A program made the translations under genes and the position numbers. From an uncultured Candidatus Melainabacteria bacterium (lineage in GTDB: Bacteria > Cyanobacteriota > Vampirovibrionia > Gastranaerophilales > Gastranaerophilaceae): a stretch of DNA of 64,000 nucleotides. Below are positions 42,255 through 49,854 of this stretch, piece by piece. Every line of letters begins with the position of its first letter. Position 1 is the first letter of the stretch. Under the pieces are notes generated by a model. It was given only the letters and a program-made list of their open reading frames with translations. It was not told the DNA's origin and made no database searches. The stretch covers positions 1 through 64,000 of the forward strand of contig CAKUUC010000008.1 in the NCBI GenBank assembly GCA_934692625.1, given 5' to 3'.

Positions 42255-44246
42255 TTATTTATCGGCTTTTTCTATTCGTAAAACTTCGTAAATATTCATT
42301 TTTTGCGCTTTTCCACGAATTTTTACTTCGTTAATTTTAATAACGTCTGCAATATCAGAAATATAAGAATATGTAGAACTGCTTACAAGTAAATTGGTTT
42401 TGTAGACTTTGTTGAAACTTTCGATTCTACTTGCAAGGTTTACTGTGTCACCGATTACAGTGTATTCCATACGGGCTTCAGAACCTATATTGCCGATGAA
42501 CACTTCGCCGGTACAAATTCCAATTCCGATTTCGATTTTTGGCTTCCCTTCCATTAACCATTTTTCTCTCAAATATGCAACTTTTTGCAACATCTCGTAG
42601 GCGCATCGAACAGCGTTAACTGGGTGGTTAAGGTCTTGAATTGGTTCTCCAAAAATTGCCATAACCGCATCTCCGATGAATTTGTTAATAACACCGTTGT
42701 ATTTTGTAATAATTGGTTCCATTTCGGTAAAATATTCATTCAAAATTTTTGTAACATCTTCTGCTGACATTTTTTCACTCATACTTGTGAAACCTCTTAT
42801 GTCAGAGAATAAAACCGTTACGATTGCACGTTTTCCACCGAGTTTTAAGTCATCAATATTATTTACAACATTTTTCATGATGTCTTGAGATAAATATTTT
42901 CCCATTGCTTGTTTTATTTTTTCTTTGTTTCTGTTTTCTGTGATGAATTTAAACGAATAACCAAAGACAAAAGTCACTATTTCAGCACTAATCGGTATTA
43001 CAGGATTTGTTATAATTCCGCATACTGCAAGGATAATTACTGCTATTCCATATAAAATATTTAGTCCGATAATTGAGAGTAAACCTTTAAATACTTTTGT
43101 TTTCAAAATTATTGCGAAAACTAAAATCGAAAGAAGTAAAAGCGACAATATATCAAGTGAAAAAACTAAAATTCCATCTTTTTTTATAAAGTCACCAAAA
43201 AGCAAGTTGTCATAGGCTGTTGTTTGTACATCTACTCCTGGGTGTCTTTCATTCATTGGCGTTTTTACGACGTCACCGGAAGGTCCCGTTATGTTCGCTC
43301 CAATAAATATTGTTTTGTCTTTGAATAATTCCGGATCATATAGCCTATCTTTCCCTTTTGAATTGTATAATTCAGGGTGATTTTGTGGTGTGATACCGTT
43401 TTTTAAGGCATTATAAGATTCCAGTATTTTGTATGCCGAAATTGTAATATGAGAGTAACTTGATTCTCCGTTATTTGAATAGAACCAAATCGGCGTCTTT
43501 AGTAACCCTTGTTTATCTATTGTAATTGGAATTTTTAGACCTGTTTTGGGAATTATTAAATTGTAATTATCTAAGATTACGTCATTTGTATCGTTTTCTA
43601 AAAGATATGTCTTGAGCGCTAAAGACGGGTAGAAATCATCACCAATTCTTACAATATATTCAGAATTATATACTTGGTGAGTTGTGTCATCTTCTTTAAA
43701 ATATACAGAACCTAAATTGATTTTTTGAGCGGCAAGTTCTTCTGATATATTTGTTATTCCGTTAAATGTTTTAGGATAAATATCTTTTGATAAAATTTTT
43801 ACATTTAACTTTTGATTGTTTTTGAATTGTTCAAAAAATTGACTTCCTTTGTCGCTTTGGTCGTCCAGTGAATATCCTGTTGTGAAATTTTTTATTTTAG
43901 AAAAAACATTGAGTTGTTTAATTTTATTATGTGCATTTTCGGAAAATTGAATACAAAAATCGTATGAAACACTTTTGGGTTTTGCATATTCATAGAAATA
44001 ATTCAGTAATTTTACTCTTTCTTCTATTGTGCTCCAGTTAGGATATTTTTCTGCAGTTCTGTCATCTGCAACGATAATTATACTGTCATTTGAGGAGCTG
44101 ATGTTCCACGTTGCAAAATTTTTCAATAAAAACCCATAGACAGGTTTTGATAAAAATGTTGCGGCAATTGCTGAAATCATTGCCGTTAATATCAAATATA
44201 GGCAAAATGCCCCGGCATAGAACCAAAAGTTTTTAAATTTTTTCAT
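42255..44246 (-). CDS. CHASE2-domain adenylate cyclase
   Basis: A 663-aa membrane sensor. One N-terminal transmembrane helix (about 8-30) precedes an extracytoplasmic CHASE2 domain (about 45-345, with TIFIGANITGPSGD and HPGVDVQTTAYDNLL). Three further helices follow (about 360-440), then a class III cyclase domain (about 470-655: VLFSDIRGFTSMSEKMS, INKFIGDAVMAIFGEP, YTVIGDTVNLASRIE). Both metal Asp residues are present, and Lys plus Thr at the base-recognition positions point to ATP. It should make cAMP in response to an external signal. GGGGAGA precedes the ATG. Confidence 0.93.
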   Translation of the reverse strand: MKKFKNFWFYAGAFCLYLILTAMISAIAATFLSKPVYGFLLKNFATWNISSSNDSIIIVADDRTAEKYPNWSTIEERVKLLNYFYEYAKPKSVSYDFCIQFSENAHNKIKQLNVFSKIKNFTTGYSLDDQSDKGSQFFEQFKNNQKLNVKILSKDIYPKTFNGITNISEELAAQKINLGSVYFKEDDTTHQVYNSEYIVRIGDDFYPSLALKTYLLENDTNDVILDNYNLIIPKTGLKIPITIDKQGLLKTPIWFYSNNGESSYSHITISAYKILESYNALKNGITPQNHPELYNSKGKDRLYDPELFKDKTIFIGANITGPSGDVVKTPMNERHPGVDVQTTAYDNLLFGDFIKKDGILVFSLDILSLLLLSILVFAIILKTKVFKGLLSIIGLNILYGIAVIILAVCGIITNPVIPISAEIVTFVFGYSFKFITENRNKEKIKQAMGKYLSQDIMKNVVNNIDDLKLGGKRAIVTVLFSDIRGFTSMSEKMSAEDVTKILNEYFTEMEPIITKYNGVINKFIGDAVMAIFGEPIQDLNHPVNAVRCAYEMLQKVAYLREKWLMEGKPKIEIGIGICTGEVFIGNIGSEARMEYTVIGDTVNLASRIESFNKVYKTNLLVSSSTYSYISDIADVIKINEVKIRGKAQKMNIYEVLRIEKADK

Positions 44247-44273
44247 ACATATCTCCCCACAGGTTATTTATTT

Positions 44274-44284
44274 TATGATATAAT
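44274..44284 (+). promoter_or_regulatory. Extended -10 promoter of eda-kdgK operon
   Basis: TATGATATAAT, a TG-N extended perfect -10, 23 bases before the eda ATG. Confidence 0.5.
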
Positions 44285-44307
44285 AAAGTCTAAAAAAAGG
44301 GAAGATT

Positions 44308-44913
44308 ATGAATTTTGATTTAACAAAAAAACTAAAGGAAAACAAAGTTTTTCCTATCATTAGAAGTACAGATGAAAACGACGTTATCGCGAAAGTTAAT
44401 GCATTGATAGACGGTGGTCTTGATGTTATTGAAGTTAACGTTGATGCTCCGAGAGTTTTCAATGCAATTAGTAAAGTTGCAGATAAGGCTGTAATTTGTG
44501 CAGGTGGAATTATTACATCATTGCAAGCACAAGTAGCAATTGAGTCCGGTGCAAAAATTATCTCATCACCTATTTTTCAACATAATTTATTGAAAATTTC
44601 AAAAGATAAACAATTACCGTTTATTGCAGGAACTTCAACCGCTAACGAAGCATACGAAGCGTGGAAATCAAGAATTCCGGTTGTGAAAATTTATCCGATA
44701 ACTGCAATGGGTGGGGTTGAATATATTGAAAATTTACTTAGACCTATGCCGTTTTTGAATATTATTCCTCAAGGTGATGTCAAACTTCATGAAGTTGCTG
44801 ATTATTTAAAAGCCGGTGCTTTAGCGGTTGGTGTTGGTAGAAACTTGACAGGTGTAGAGTCTTATTCTGAGATAACCAAACGAACTAAAGAATTATTGGA
44901 GAAATTAAAATAA
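44308..44913 (+). CDS. eda: KDPG/KHG aldolase
   Basis: A 201-aa class I aldolase that splits 2-keto-3-deoxy-6-phosphogluconate to pyruvate and glyceraldehyde 3-phosphate. The Schiff-base lysine is in VVKIYPI, with the catalytic Glu in DVIEVN and phosphate-binding IIPQGDV. The gene is coupled to kdgK: the eda stop and kdgK ATG overlap by one base. No 6-phosphogluconate dehydratase gene (edd) is present, which suggests use in gluconate or uronate breakdown. Confidence 0.94.
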   Translation: MNFDLTKKLKENKVFPIIRSTDENDVIAKVNALIDGGLDVIEVNVDAPRVFNAISKVADKAVICAGGIITSLQAQVAIESGAKIISSPIFQHNLLKISKDKQLPFIAGTSTANEAYEAWKSRIPVVKIYPITAMGGVEYIENLLRPMPFLNIIPQGDVKLHEVADYLKAGALAVGVGRNLTGVESYSEITKRTKELLEKLK

Positions 44914-45857
44914 TGATTGATAAGTCGTTGGATATTATTACTATCGGAGAAAGTCTGATAGAGTTATCTTCTAATCAAAAATTAGAAGATGCAGAGTGCT
45001 TGCACAAATATTACGGTGGAGATTCCTTGGTTGTTGCGGTTGCAGCAAGCCGATTGAAGTCAAAAGTCGGATTTATTACATGTTTAGGTAACGATGTTTT
45101 CAAACAATTTTTAGTAAAAAGTTGGGAAAAAGAAGGGCTTGACACCTCTTTTGTAACTTGTACCGATGAAAACAACGGCATTTACTTTGTCGCTCGTGTG
45201 GCTGGAGAAGGTAAAGAATTTGCTCACTACAGAAAGAAAATCGCACCTGCAAAATTATCAATAGATAATATCAACGAGGATTATATAAAATCCGCAAAAA
45301 TTGTGTACGCATCTGGAGTTACAATGTCTTTGTCAATTCAGGCTCGAGAAGCAGTGAAGAAAGCATTTGAAGTAGCAAAAGAAAATGGTATTTTGACTGC
45401 TTACGATCCTAATTTTTCAAAATTATTGTCTTCTGAAGATGAGGCTAAAGAGTACATTGCAGAAATTTTACCACTGACAGATATTTTGTTTATCAGTGAA
45501 AATAATGACATTCGTTCTTTGTATGAATTGGAGTCTGTTGATCAAGCAATAAAAAGGCTTACCGACTACGGAATTGATACAATTATTGTCAAATCAAGCA
45601 AAGATAAAGGTTACTATGTGAATAATAATCAAAATACTCTATTTGTGCCATTCTATACCGAAACTACTGTAGATACGACATCATCTGGAGATGCGTTTAA
45701 TGGTGCATATTTACATTCTATAACTTCCGGTTATTCACCGGCGGAATCAGCAAAAATTGCCTCAATTGCCGCAGGTTTGCAGGCTCAAGGAATTGGTGCC
45801 ATAAAATCAGTTCCTTATTATGATGAAGTTTTTGAAATATATAAAAACGGAGTTTAG
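44913..45857 (+). CDS. kdgK: 2-keto-3-deoxygluconate kinase (PfkB family)
   Basis: A 314-aa ribokinase-like sugar kinase. ITIGESLIEL is the N-terminal strand, YYGGDSLVVAVAASRL the substrate loop, and DTTSSGDAFNGAYL the ATP anion hole with catalytic Asp. Placed directly after eda, it should phosphorylate KDG to KDPG, the aldolase substrate. A fructokinase role is the main alternative. Confidence 0.9.
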   Translation: MIDKSLDIITIGESLIELSSNQKLEDAECLHKYYGGDSLVVAVAASRLKSKVGFITCLGNDVFKQFLVKSWEKEGLDTSFVTCTDENNGIYFVARVAGEGKEFAHYRKKIAPAKLSIDNINEDYIKSAKIVYASGVTMSLSIQAREAVKKAFEVAKENGILTAYDPNFSKLLSSEDEAKEYIAEILPLTDILFISENNDIRSLYELESVDQAIKRLTDYGIDTIIVKSSKDKGYYVNNNQNTLFVPFYTETTVDTTSSGDAFNGAYLHSITSGYSPAESAKIASIAAGLQAQGIGAIKSVPYYDEVFEIYKNGV

Positions 45858-45858
45858 T

Positions 45859-46878
45859 ATGAAGAAAAAAAGATTTGTTTTGTCCGGATATTTTGGCTTC
45901 AAAAATTTTGGAGATGAGGCAATTTTGTCTGTTCTTGTGGCAAAATTGCGTGAATACGGACATAAAATCACCATAATTTCTTCTGATACTAAGTATACAA
46001 AAAGTAAATTCCGTTTTGTAAGAAGTGTTTATACTTTTAATATTAGAGATTTAATTGGCGCTATTGCAAAATCTGATTTTTTGATATCTGGCGGCGGTAG
46101 TTTGCTGCAAGATACTACGAGTTTTAAAAGTCTGATTTATTATCTTTTTGTAATTTTTATGGGATTGATTTTGGGTAAAAAAGTTATTATTTTTGCTCAA
46201 GGTATTGGACCTATTTCAAATCCTGTAGGACAATTTTTGACCGGTTTTTTGTTAAGATTTTGTACTTATGTAAGTGTTCGAGATGTGAAAAGTCAAGAAT
46301 TGTTGAAAAAATGGGGAGTGAATTCGGAACTATTGTGTGACCCGATATTTTCAACAATGATACCGGAAGTTCAAAAAGAAAAGCGAGTAGCGGTTCAATT
46401 GAGAAATTGCGCAACTATGAATGAAGATTTTATTGACAGGCTTGCTCAAAACGTTGTGACAAGTTTTCCTGATTATATGATAGACATCTACTCATTTCAG
46501 GACACGTTAGATTTAGAGGTTTGTAAAAAATTCGAGCGCGCAGTTAGACTTTTGAATTCAGATATTAAAACTACATTATTTTCAGGCTTAACTGATGAAC
46601 AAACTGTTAGTAATATCGCCAAATCAGAGTTTATGGTGGCAATGAGATTTCATGCGCTGATTGTTGGATTGCTGGCGGGAGTAAAAGTTCTGGGTATCAA
46701 TTACGATATCAAGGTTGAAAAATTGGCAAAAGAATTTGGCTTTCCTTTGATAGGGTTAAAAAAATCTTTTGAAAAAGAATTTACTCTACAAAAAAATCTT
46801 GATATGCAAACAATTAGTAATTTGGTGAAAAATAAGAACTTTGATTGGTCTACGTTTGAACGTGTAATAAACGGTTAA
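45859..46878 (+). CDS. csaB: Polysaccharide pyruvyl transferase
   Basis: A 339-aa protein. ATG at 45859, one base after the kdgK stop, with CGGAG upstream. SGYFGFKNFGDEAILSVL, SGGGSLLQDTTSF and IFAQGIGPI are CsaB signatures. The C-terminal half has MRFHALIVGLLAGV with the catalytic-type His. It adds pyruvate from PEP to a cell-wall glycan; in other bacteria this anchors SLH-domain proteins. Its coupling to eda/kdgK is unusual. Confidence 0.92.
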   Translation: MKKKRFVLSGYFGFKNFGDEAILSVLVAKLREYGHKITIISSDTKYTKSKFRFVRSVYTFNIRDLIGAIAKSDFLISGGGSLLQDTTSFKSLIYYLFVIFMGLILGKKVIIFAQGIGPISNPVGQFLTGFLLRFCTYVSVRDVKSQELLKKWGVNSELLCDPIFSTMIPEVQKEKRVAVQLRNCATMNEDFIDRLAQNVVTSFPDYMIDIYSFQDTLDLEVCKKFERAVRLLNSDIKTTLFSGLTDEQTVSNIAKSEFMVAMRFHALIVGLLAGVKVLGINYDIKVEKLAKEFGFPLIGLKKSFEKEFTLQKNLDMQTISNLVKNKNFDWSTFERVING

Positions 46879-46883
46879 TATTT

Positions 46884-47666
46884 ATGAAAATTGATGAAAT
46901 CAGAAAAATATATCGTCAATATCAAACATTTCCACAGAATTTACCAAATGAGATAAAAGGATTTAATTGGGCGGCATTTTTGTTGACCTTTATTTGGGGT
47001 GTTCCTCATAAAGTTTGGATAACATTAGTTGCGATTCCTTTGATATGGTTTCAATTACCGTTTGGTTTTAATTGGCTATTGTTGCTTGTTTTTCAATTGT
47101 ATTGCGGAATAAGAGGGAACGAATGGGCATATAGAGCAAATAATTATAAATCAGGTTACGAATTTAGGCTTTCTCAAATTAAATGGACAATTTTTGCAGT
47201 ATTGTTAAATATTGCACTTCCTTTTATATTTTTACTTATTGTTTTTGTATTTGTAAAAAATGTTGATATGAATGATTTTGTACAAAATGCTCAATGCTCT
47301 GTTGTTTATAAACGTTTAAAATCAAAACCTGTCAGACTGATTTCGTTAAAATCTGAAAATCAGTTAGCAGAAGATTTCGCTCGTAATTTTGCTGAGGCAA
47401 AAAGTGACAATAATTCTGTAATATTCTCACTGTCTGAAAAAGATAAATCTCTGGAATTGTATTATATTAATTTTTATAAAAATTCTCAAAAATGTAGTTT
47501 AGCAGAACAGAATTGTAAAATTCAAAGCGGTTTTTCTGTCCCTACTGAGATTTATGAGCCAACCGGAGAATGTTTGTTCTATTTTGACGATGATTTTAAT
47601 ATTGAACCTTCTGTTTCAACCAGAAAATCAATTCAAAAGGGATATAATATATTTAAGTATTTGTAA
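46884..47666 (+). CDS. DUF2628-like membrane protein
   Basis: A 260-aa protein. The module GFNWAAFLLTFIWGVPHKVW ... GIRGNEWAYRANN matches the second module of the protein at 12279-13502. Three membrane segments (about 30-125) are followed by a soluble beta-rich tail with three cysteines. It starts 5 bp after the csaB stop without a clear ribosome site, so it is likely coupled. The function is unknown. Confidence 0.7.
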   Translation: MKIDEIRKIYRQYQTFPQNLPNEIKGFNWAAFLLTFIWGVPHKVWITLVAIPLIWFQLPFGFNWLLLLVFQLYCGIRGNEWAYRANNYKSGYEFRLSQIKWTIFAVLLNIALPFIFLLIVFVFVKNVDMNDFVQNAQCSVVYKRLKSKPVRLISLKSENQLAEDFARNFAEAKSDNNSVIFSLSEKDKSLELYYINFYKNSQKCSLAEQNCKIQSGFSVPTEIYEPTGECLFYFDDDFNIEPSVSTRKSIQKGYNIFKYL

Positions 47667-47689
47667 ACTTTTAGATTTTTTTGTAATAT
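47661..47689 (+). promoter_or_regulatory. Promoter of leaderless gene at 47696
   Basis: -35 TTGTAA (47661-47666), 17-base spacer, -10 TAATAT (47684-47689), six bases before the ATG: the same geometry as at 5988-6016. The -35 overlaps the stop of the preceding gene. Confidence 0.55.
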
Positions 47690-47695
47690 TGTGAT

Positions 47696-48085
47696 ATGAA
47701 ATTTTTGAATAATATAAGAAATCGATATAGTTTTAATTTTTTAGTATTTATTGGGTTAGTTGATTTATTTACTATACTCGTTGCAATTGTGTTGCCTAAA
47801 TTTAACAAAATCTTTGATATGTTTTCCGAATTCATATTGTATCCGATTTGGTATTTGTCATTTATATCAATTCTTGTTGCAATATGCCTATTTCTTACTG
47901 AGAAAAACAGGATTACTGATGAAAAGTTTATAAATTCTAAATTTATTTTTGTATGTCAATTGTTAGGTATATTATTTGTCGTTTTATCTGTTCTTTCTCC
48001 AATTTTTCCTTTTTTAGGGAACTTAATGTTCTTGAACAATGGTTTGTTTGATTCGCAATGGAATGTACCTTTTATTGATTATTAG
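47696..48085 (+). CDS. Small membrane protein, tandem paralogue A
   Basis: A 129-aa protein with three predicted membrane segments (about 16-34, 48-70, 85-110). MKFLNNIRNRYSFNFL aligns without gaps to the start of the next gene, and FINSKFIFVCQLLGILFV aligns to its third segment. No Shine-Dalgarno; the promoter suggests a leaderless transcript. The function is unknown. Confidence 0.65.
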   Translation: MKFLNNIRNRYSFNFLVFIGLVDLFTILVAIVLPKFNKIFDMFSEFILYPIWYLSFISILVAICLFLTEKNRITDEKFINSKFIFVCQLLGILFVVLSVLSPIFPFLGNLMFLNNGLFDSQWNVPFIDY

Positions 48086-48097
48086 GAGCTTATGAAT

Positions 48098-48448
48098 ATG
48101 AGTGTATTGTATAATCTGAGAAATCAATATAGTTTTAATTTTTTATCAGTTGTGGGGTTAATAAATTTGCTAACATTTATATGCCTTTTTATTGCACCGT
48201 CCACAAAACCACCTTTTTTTGAAGTTTTAAATCCAGGAATGGGTTTTGTATTGGTTTTATTTTCTGTCGTTGGTTTTTCTGTCGTAGCATTTTTTGTTGC
48301 AATTTTATTACACATCTTTTTGAAACTTAAAATTACAAATGAGCAATTTTTAAACTCAAAACTAATCTTTTTCTTGCAGTTTATAGGTATTCTATTTGTA
48401 TTTGCACCAATTGCAGTTTTATTCTTTTTGCTATATTTCGTTTCTTAA
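48098..48448 (+). CDS. Small membrane protein, tandem paralogue B
   Basis: A 116-aa protein. The ATG at 48098 is preferred over 48092 because AGGAG then has nine-base spacing and because MSVLYNLRNQYSFNFL lines up exactly with paralogue A. Three membrane segments. It arose with its neighbour by tandem duplication. The function is unknown. Confidence 0.65.
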   Translation: MSVLYNLRNQYSFNFLSVVGLINLLTFICLFIAPSTKPPFFEVLNPGMGFVLVLFSVVGFSVVAFFVAILLHIFLKLKITNEQFLNSKLIFFLQFIGILFVFAPIAVLFFLLYFVS

Positions 48449-48478
48449 TAAAAATAATTAGCACTAAATTTTGTTTAG

Positions 48479-49381
48479 TTACCTTCTTCTAAAGTAACCT
48501 TTTACCATTGTTCCATCTTCTCGAGTATAAGCATTGACCCAAATTAAGTCTCCAGAATGGAATAGTTTCTCGGCTTGCCTTTGTGACATGACACATTGAT
48601 TTTTTACTTGATTCATTATATATTTTTCATTTTCTAAAAATTCATTTTTAGTCATTTGTCCAATTTCTTCATTGGTAATTATTCTATTAGGGTCATAATT
48701 ATATGTAAGATTACCTTTTAAGAGTGTTCTTATAATACCATTACTTGTTTCTTTACCAATCTCAAATGTATTGTGGTATTCTCTTCTGTTTTTTAGGTTT
48801 CCAATATTTTCTAAAAAATGGTATTTTAATGGTTTTGATAGTCCTCTAGCTTGGTTCTCGAGAATGTAAATTTTTCCAACTTGATTATCAATATTTGATG
48901 TGAAAATTTTGTCTTTTATGTGCCCATAATTTCTGATATTATCAAGATTATCTTTATTTATGAAAGGAATAAAAGCTCCTGTTCCATAAGCTTCAAATGT
49001 GATAGTTTCATATCCAGTAGCATTTCCAAATAATTGCGCTATGCTACCACCTAGCGAGTGTCCTGTAAAAACTATTTTAGTATTTTTATTATTTTTTTTG
49101 ATTTTATAAAAGAAATTCATTGCATCATAATACTGGAGAGGTATTTCTCTAAGCCACATTTTTATATCATCAAAACCGTCACTTTCTATATCATCTGTTC
49201 CTCTAAATACGATGGCTATAGTTTTTTGTTTGTAAAAAGCTTCGCCATAGAAACCGTTTTTAGTTTCATAGCTATCAAAAGGTATCCAATCCTTTGGTAG
49301 TGATTTTCTATTTTTAGGGTATACTCCACTACAAAGTTTTTTCATTTCTGTATCAAATTCTATATTATTATTTCTTTTCAT
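48479..49381 (-). CDS. Class 3 lipase-like alpha/beta hydrolase
   Basis: A 300-aa protein with no signal peptide. AIVFRGTDD (oxyanion region), IVFTGHSLGGSIAQL (nucleophile Ser in GHSLGG) and a late REYHNTFEIG (candidate His) fit lipase class 3/DUF2974. The C-terminal 80 residues are charged and lie outside the core. The nearest AAAGGA is 15 bases from the ATG, a long spacing. The substrate, lipid or other ester, is unknown. Confidence 0.8.
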   Translation of the reverse strand: MKRNNNIEFDTEMKKLCSGVYPKNRKSLPKDWIPFDSYETKNGFYGEAFYKQKTIAIVFRGTDDIESDGFDDIKMWLREIPLQYYDAMNFFYKIKKNNKNTKIVFTGHSLGGSIAQLFGNATGYETITFEAYGTGAFIPFINKDNLDNIRNYGHIKDKIFTSNIDNQVGKIYILENQARGLSKPLKYHFLENIGNLKNRREYHNTFEIGKETSNGIIRTLLKGNLTYNYDPNRIITNEEIGQMTKNEFLENEKYIMNQVKNQCVMSQRQAEKLFHSGDLIWVNAYTREDGTMVKGYFRRR

Positions 49382-49473
49382 GTTATTTTGTTTTAATCCT
49401 TTCGTTTTTCTATTTATATGCCTTCTTTAGTTTTTTGACTATTTTGATTATGTCAAATTTTTCTCAAAAATAA

Positions 49474-49509
49474 AAGTCCGTATTTTTACTTAAGTAAAAA
49501 TACGGACTT
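49474..49509. repeat. 36-bp perfect palindrome
   Basis: Eighteen bases on each side of the centre 49491/49492 are perfectly complementary with no loop (arm AAGTCCGTATTTTTACTT). It lies downstream of the tRNA-Leu(TAA) terminator and upstream of the lipase gene. On the minus strand it is followed by TTATTTTT, so it could act as a second terminator. Confidence 0.8.
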
Positions 49510-49532
49510 GTGTATCTTCTCAAATTTTTCCA

Positions 49533-49563
49533 ATAAAAAAGACCCACCGAAGTGAGTCTTTTA
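49533..49563 (-). terminator. Terminator of tRNA-Leu(TAA)
   Basis: Stem AGACTCAC/GTGGGTCT with a TTCG tetraloop on the minus strand, followed by TTTTTT, five bases after the tRNA. Confidence 0.9.
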
Positions 49564-49567
49564 GAAT

Positions 49568-49654
49568 TGCTCCAGGCCAGACTTGAACTGGCACTGGGTT
49601 ATACGCCCAATTGGATTTTAAGTCCAACGCGTCTACCGATTCCGCCACTGGAGC
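49568..49654 (-). tRNA. tRNA-Leu(TAA)
   Basis: An 87-nt tRNA on the minus strand. Acceptor GCTCCAG/CTGGAGC with discriminator A, D arm GGAATCGGTAGAC, anticodon loop giving TAA, long variable arm, and T arm CCAGTTCAAGTCTGG. CCA is not encoded. No group I intron is present, unlike tRNA-Leu(UAA) of many Cyanobacteria. An upstream element copies its 5' end. Confidence 0.95.
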
Positions 49655-49682
49655 ACGCCTTTGTTTATGTTTCTTTTGCAAT

Positions 49683-49746
49683 CACTCTACCTTACCTCTC
49701 TTCAAAAGATTATCAATCTTTTTCGTCGGCAGAGTGCCACTGGAAC
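49683..49746 (-). ncRNA. Structured tRNA-Leu 5'-mimic element
   Basis: On the minus strand the element opens with GTTCCAGTGGC, a near copy of the downstream tRNA 5' end (GCTCCAGTGGC). Then CACTCTGCC pairs with GGTAGAGTG (9 bp with one G-U), enclosing a hairpin AAAAGATT/AATCTTTT and GAGAGGTAA. Shared with the 217-301 unit are AGTGG-Y-ACTCTGCCG, an A/T hairpin and GAGAGG. A TATTAT -10-like site four bases upstream would start transcription at the mimic. Confidence 0.45.
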
Positions 49747-49854
49747 ATAAATAATATTCAATTTTCAAATTCTCAATTATTGAGAAATCTTTTGTTCGGT
49801 ACGCTCAAATACGCACCTTCCTTGCTTTTATATTATATCAAACATATTTAATTG

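Noticed and set aside
49568..49654. Group I intron in tRNA-Leu(TAA), as in Cyanobacteria
   Set aside because: The anticodon loop is uninterrupted and the tRNA is a normal 87 nt.
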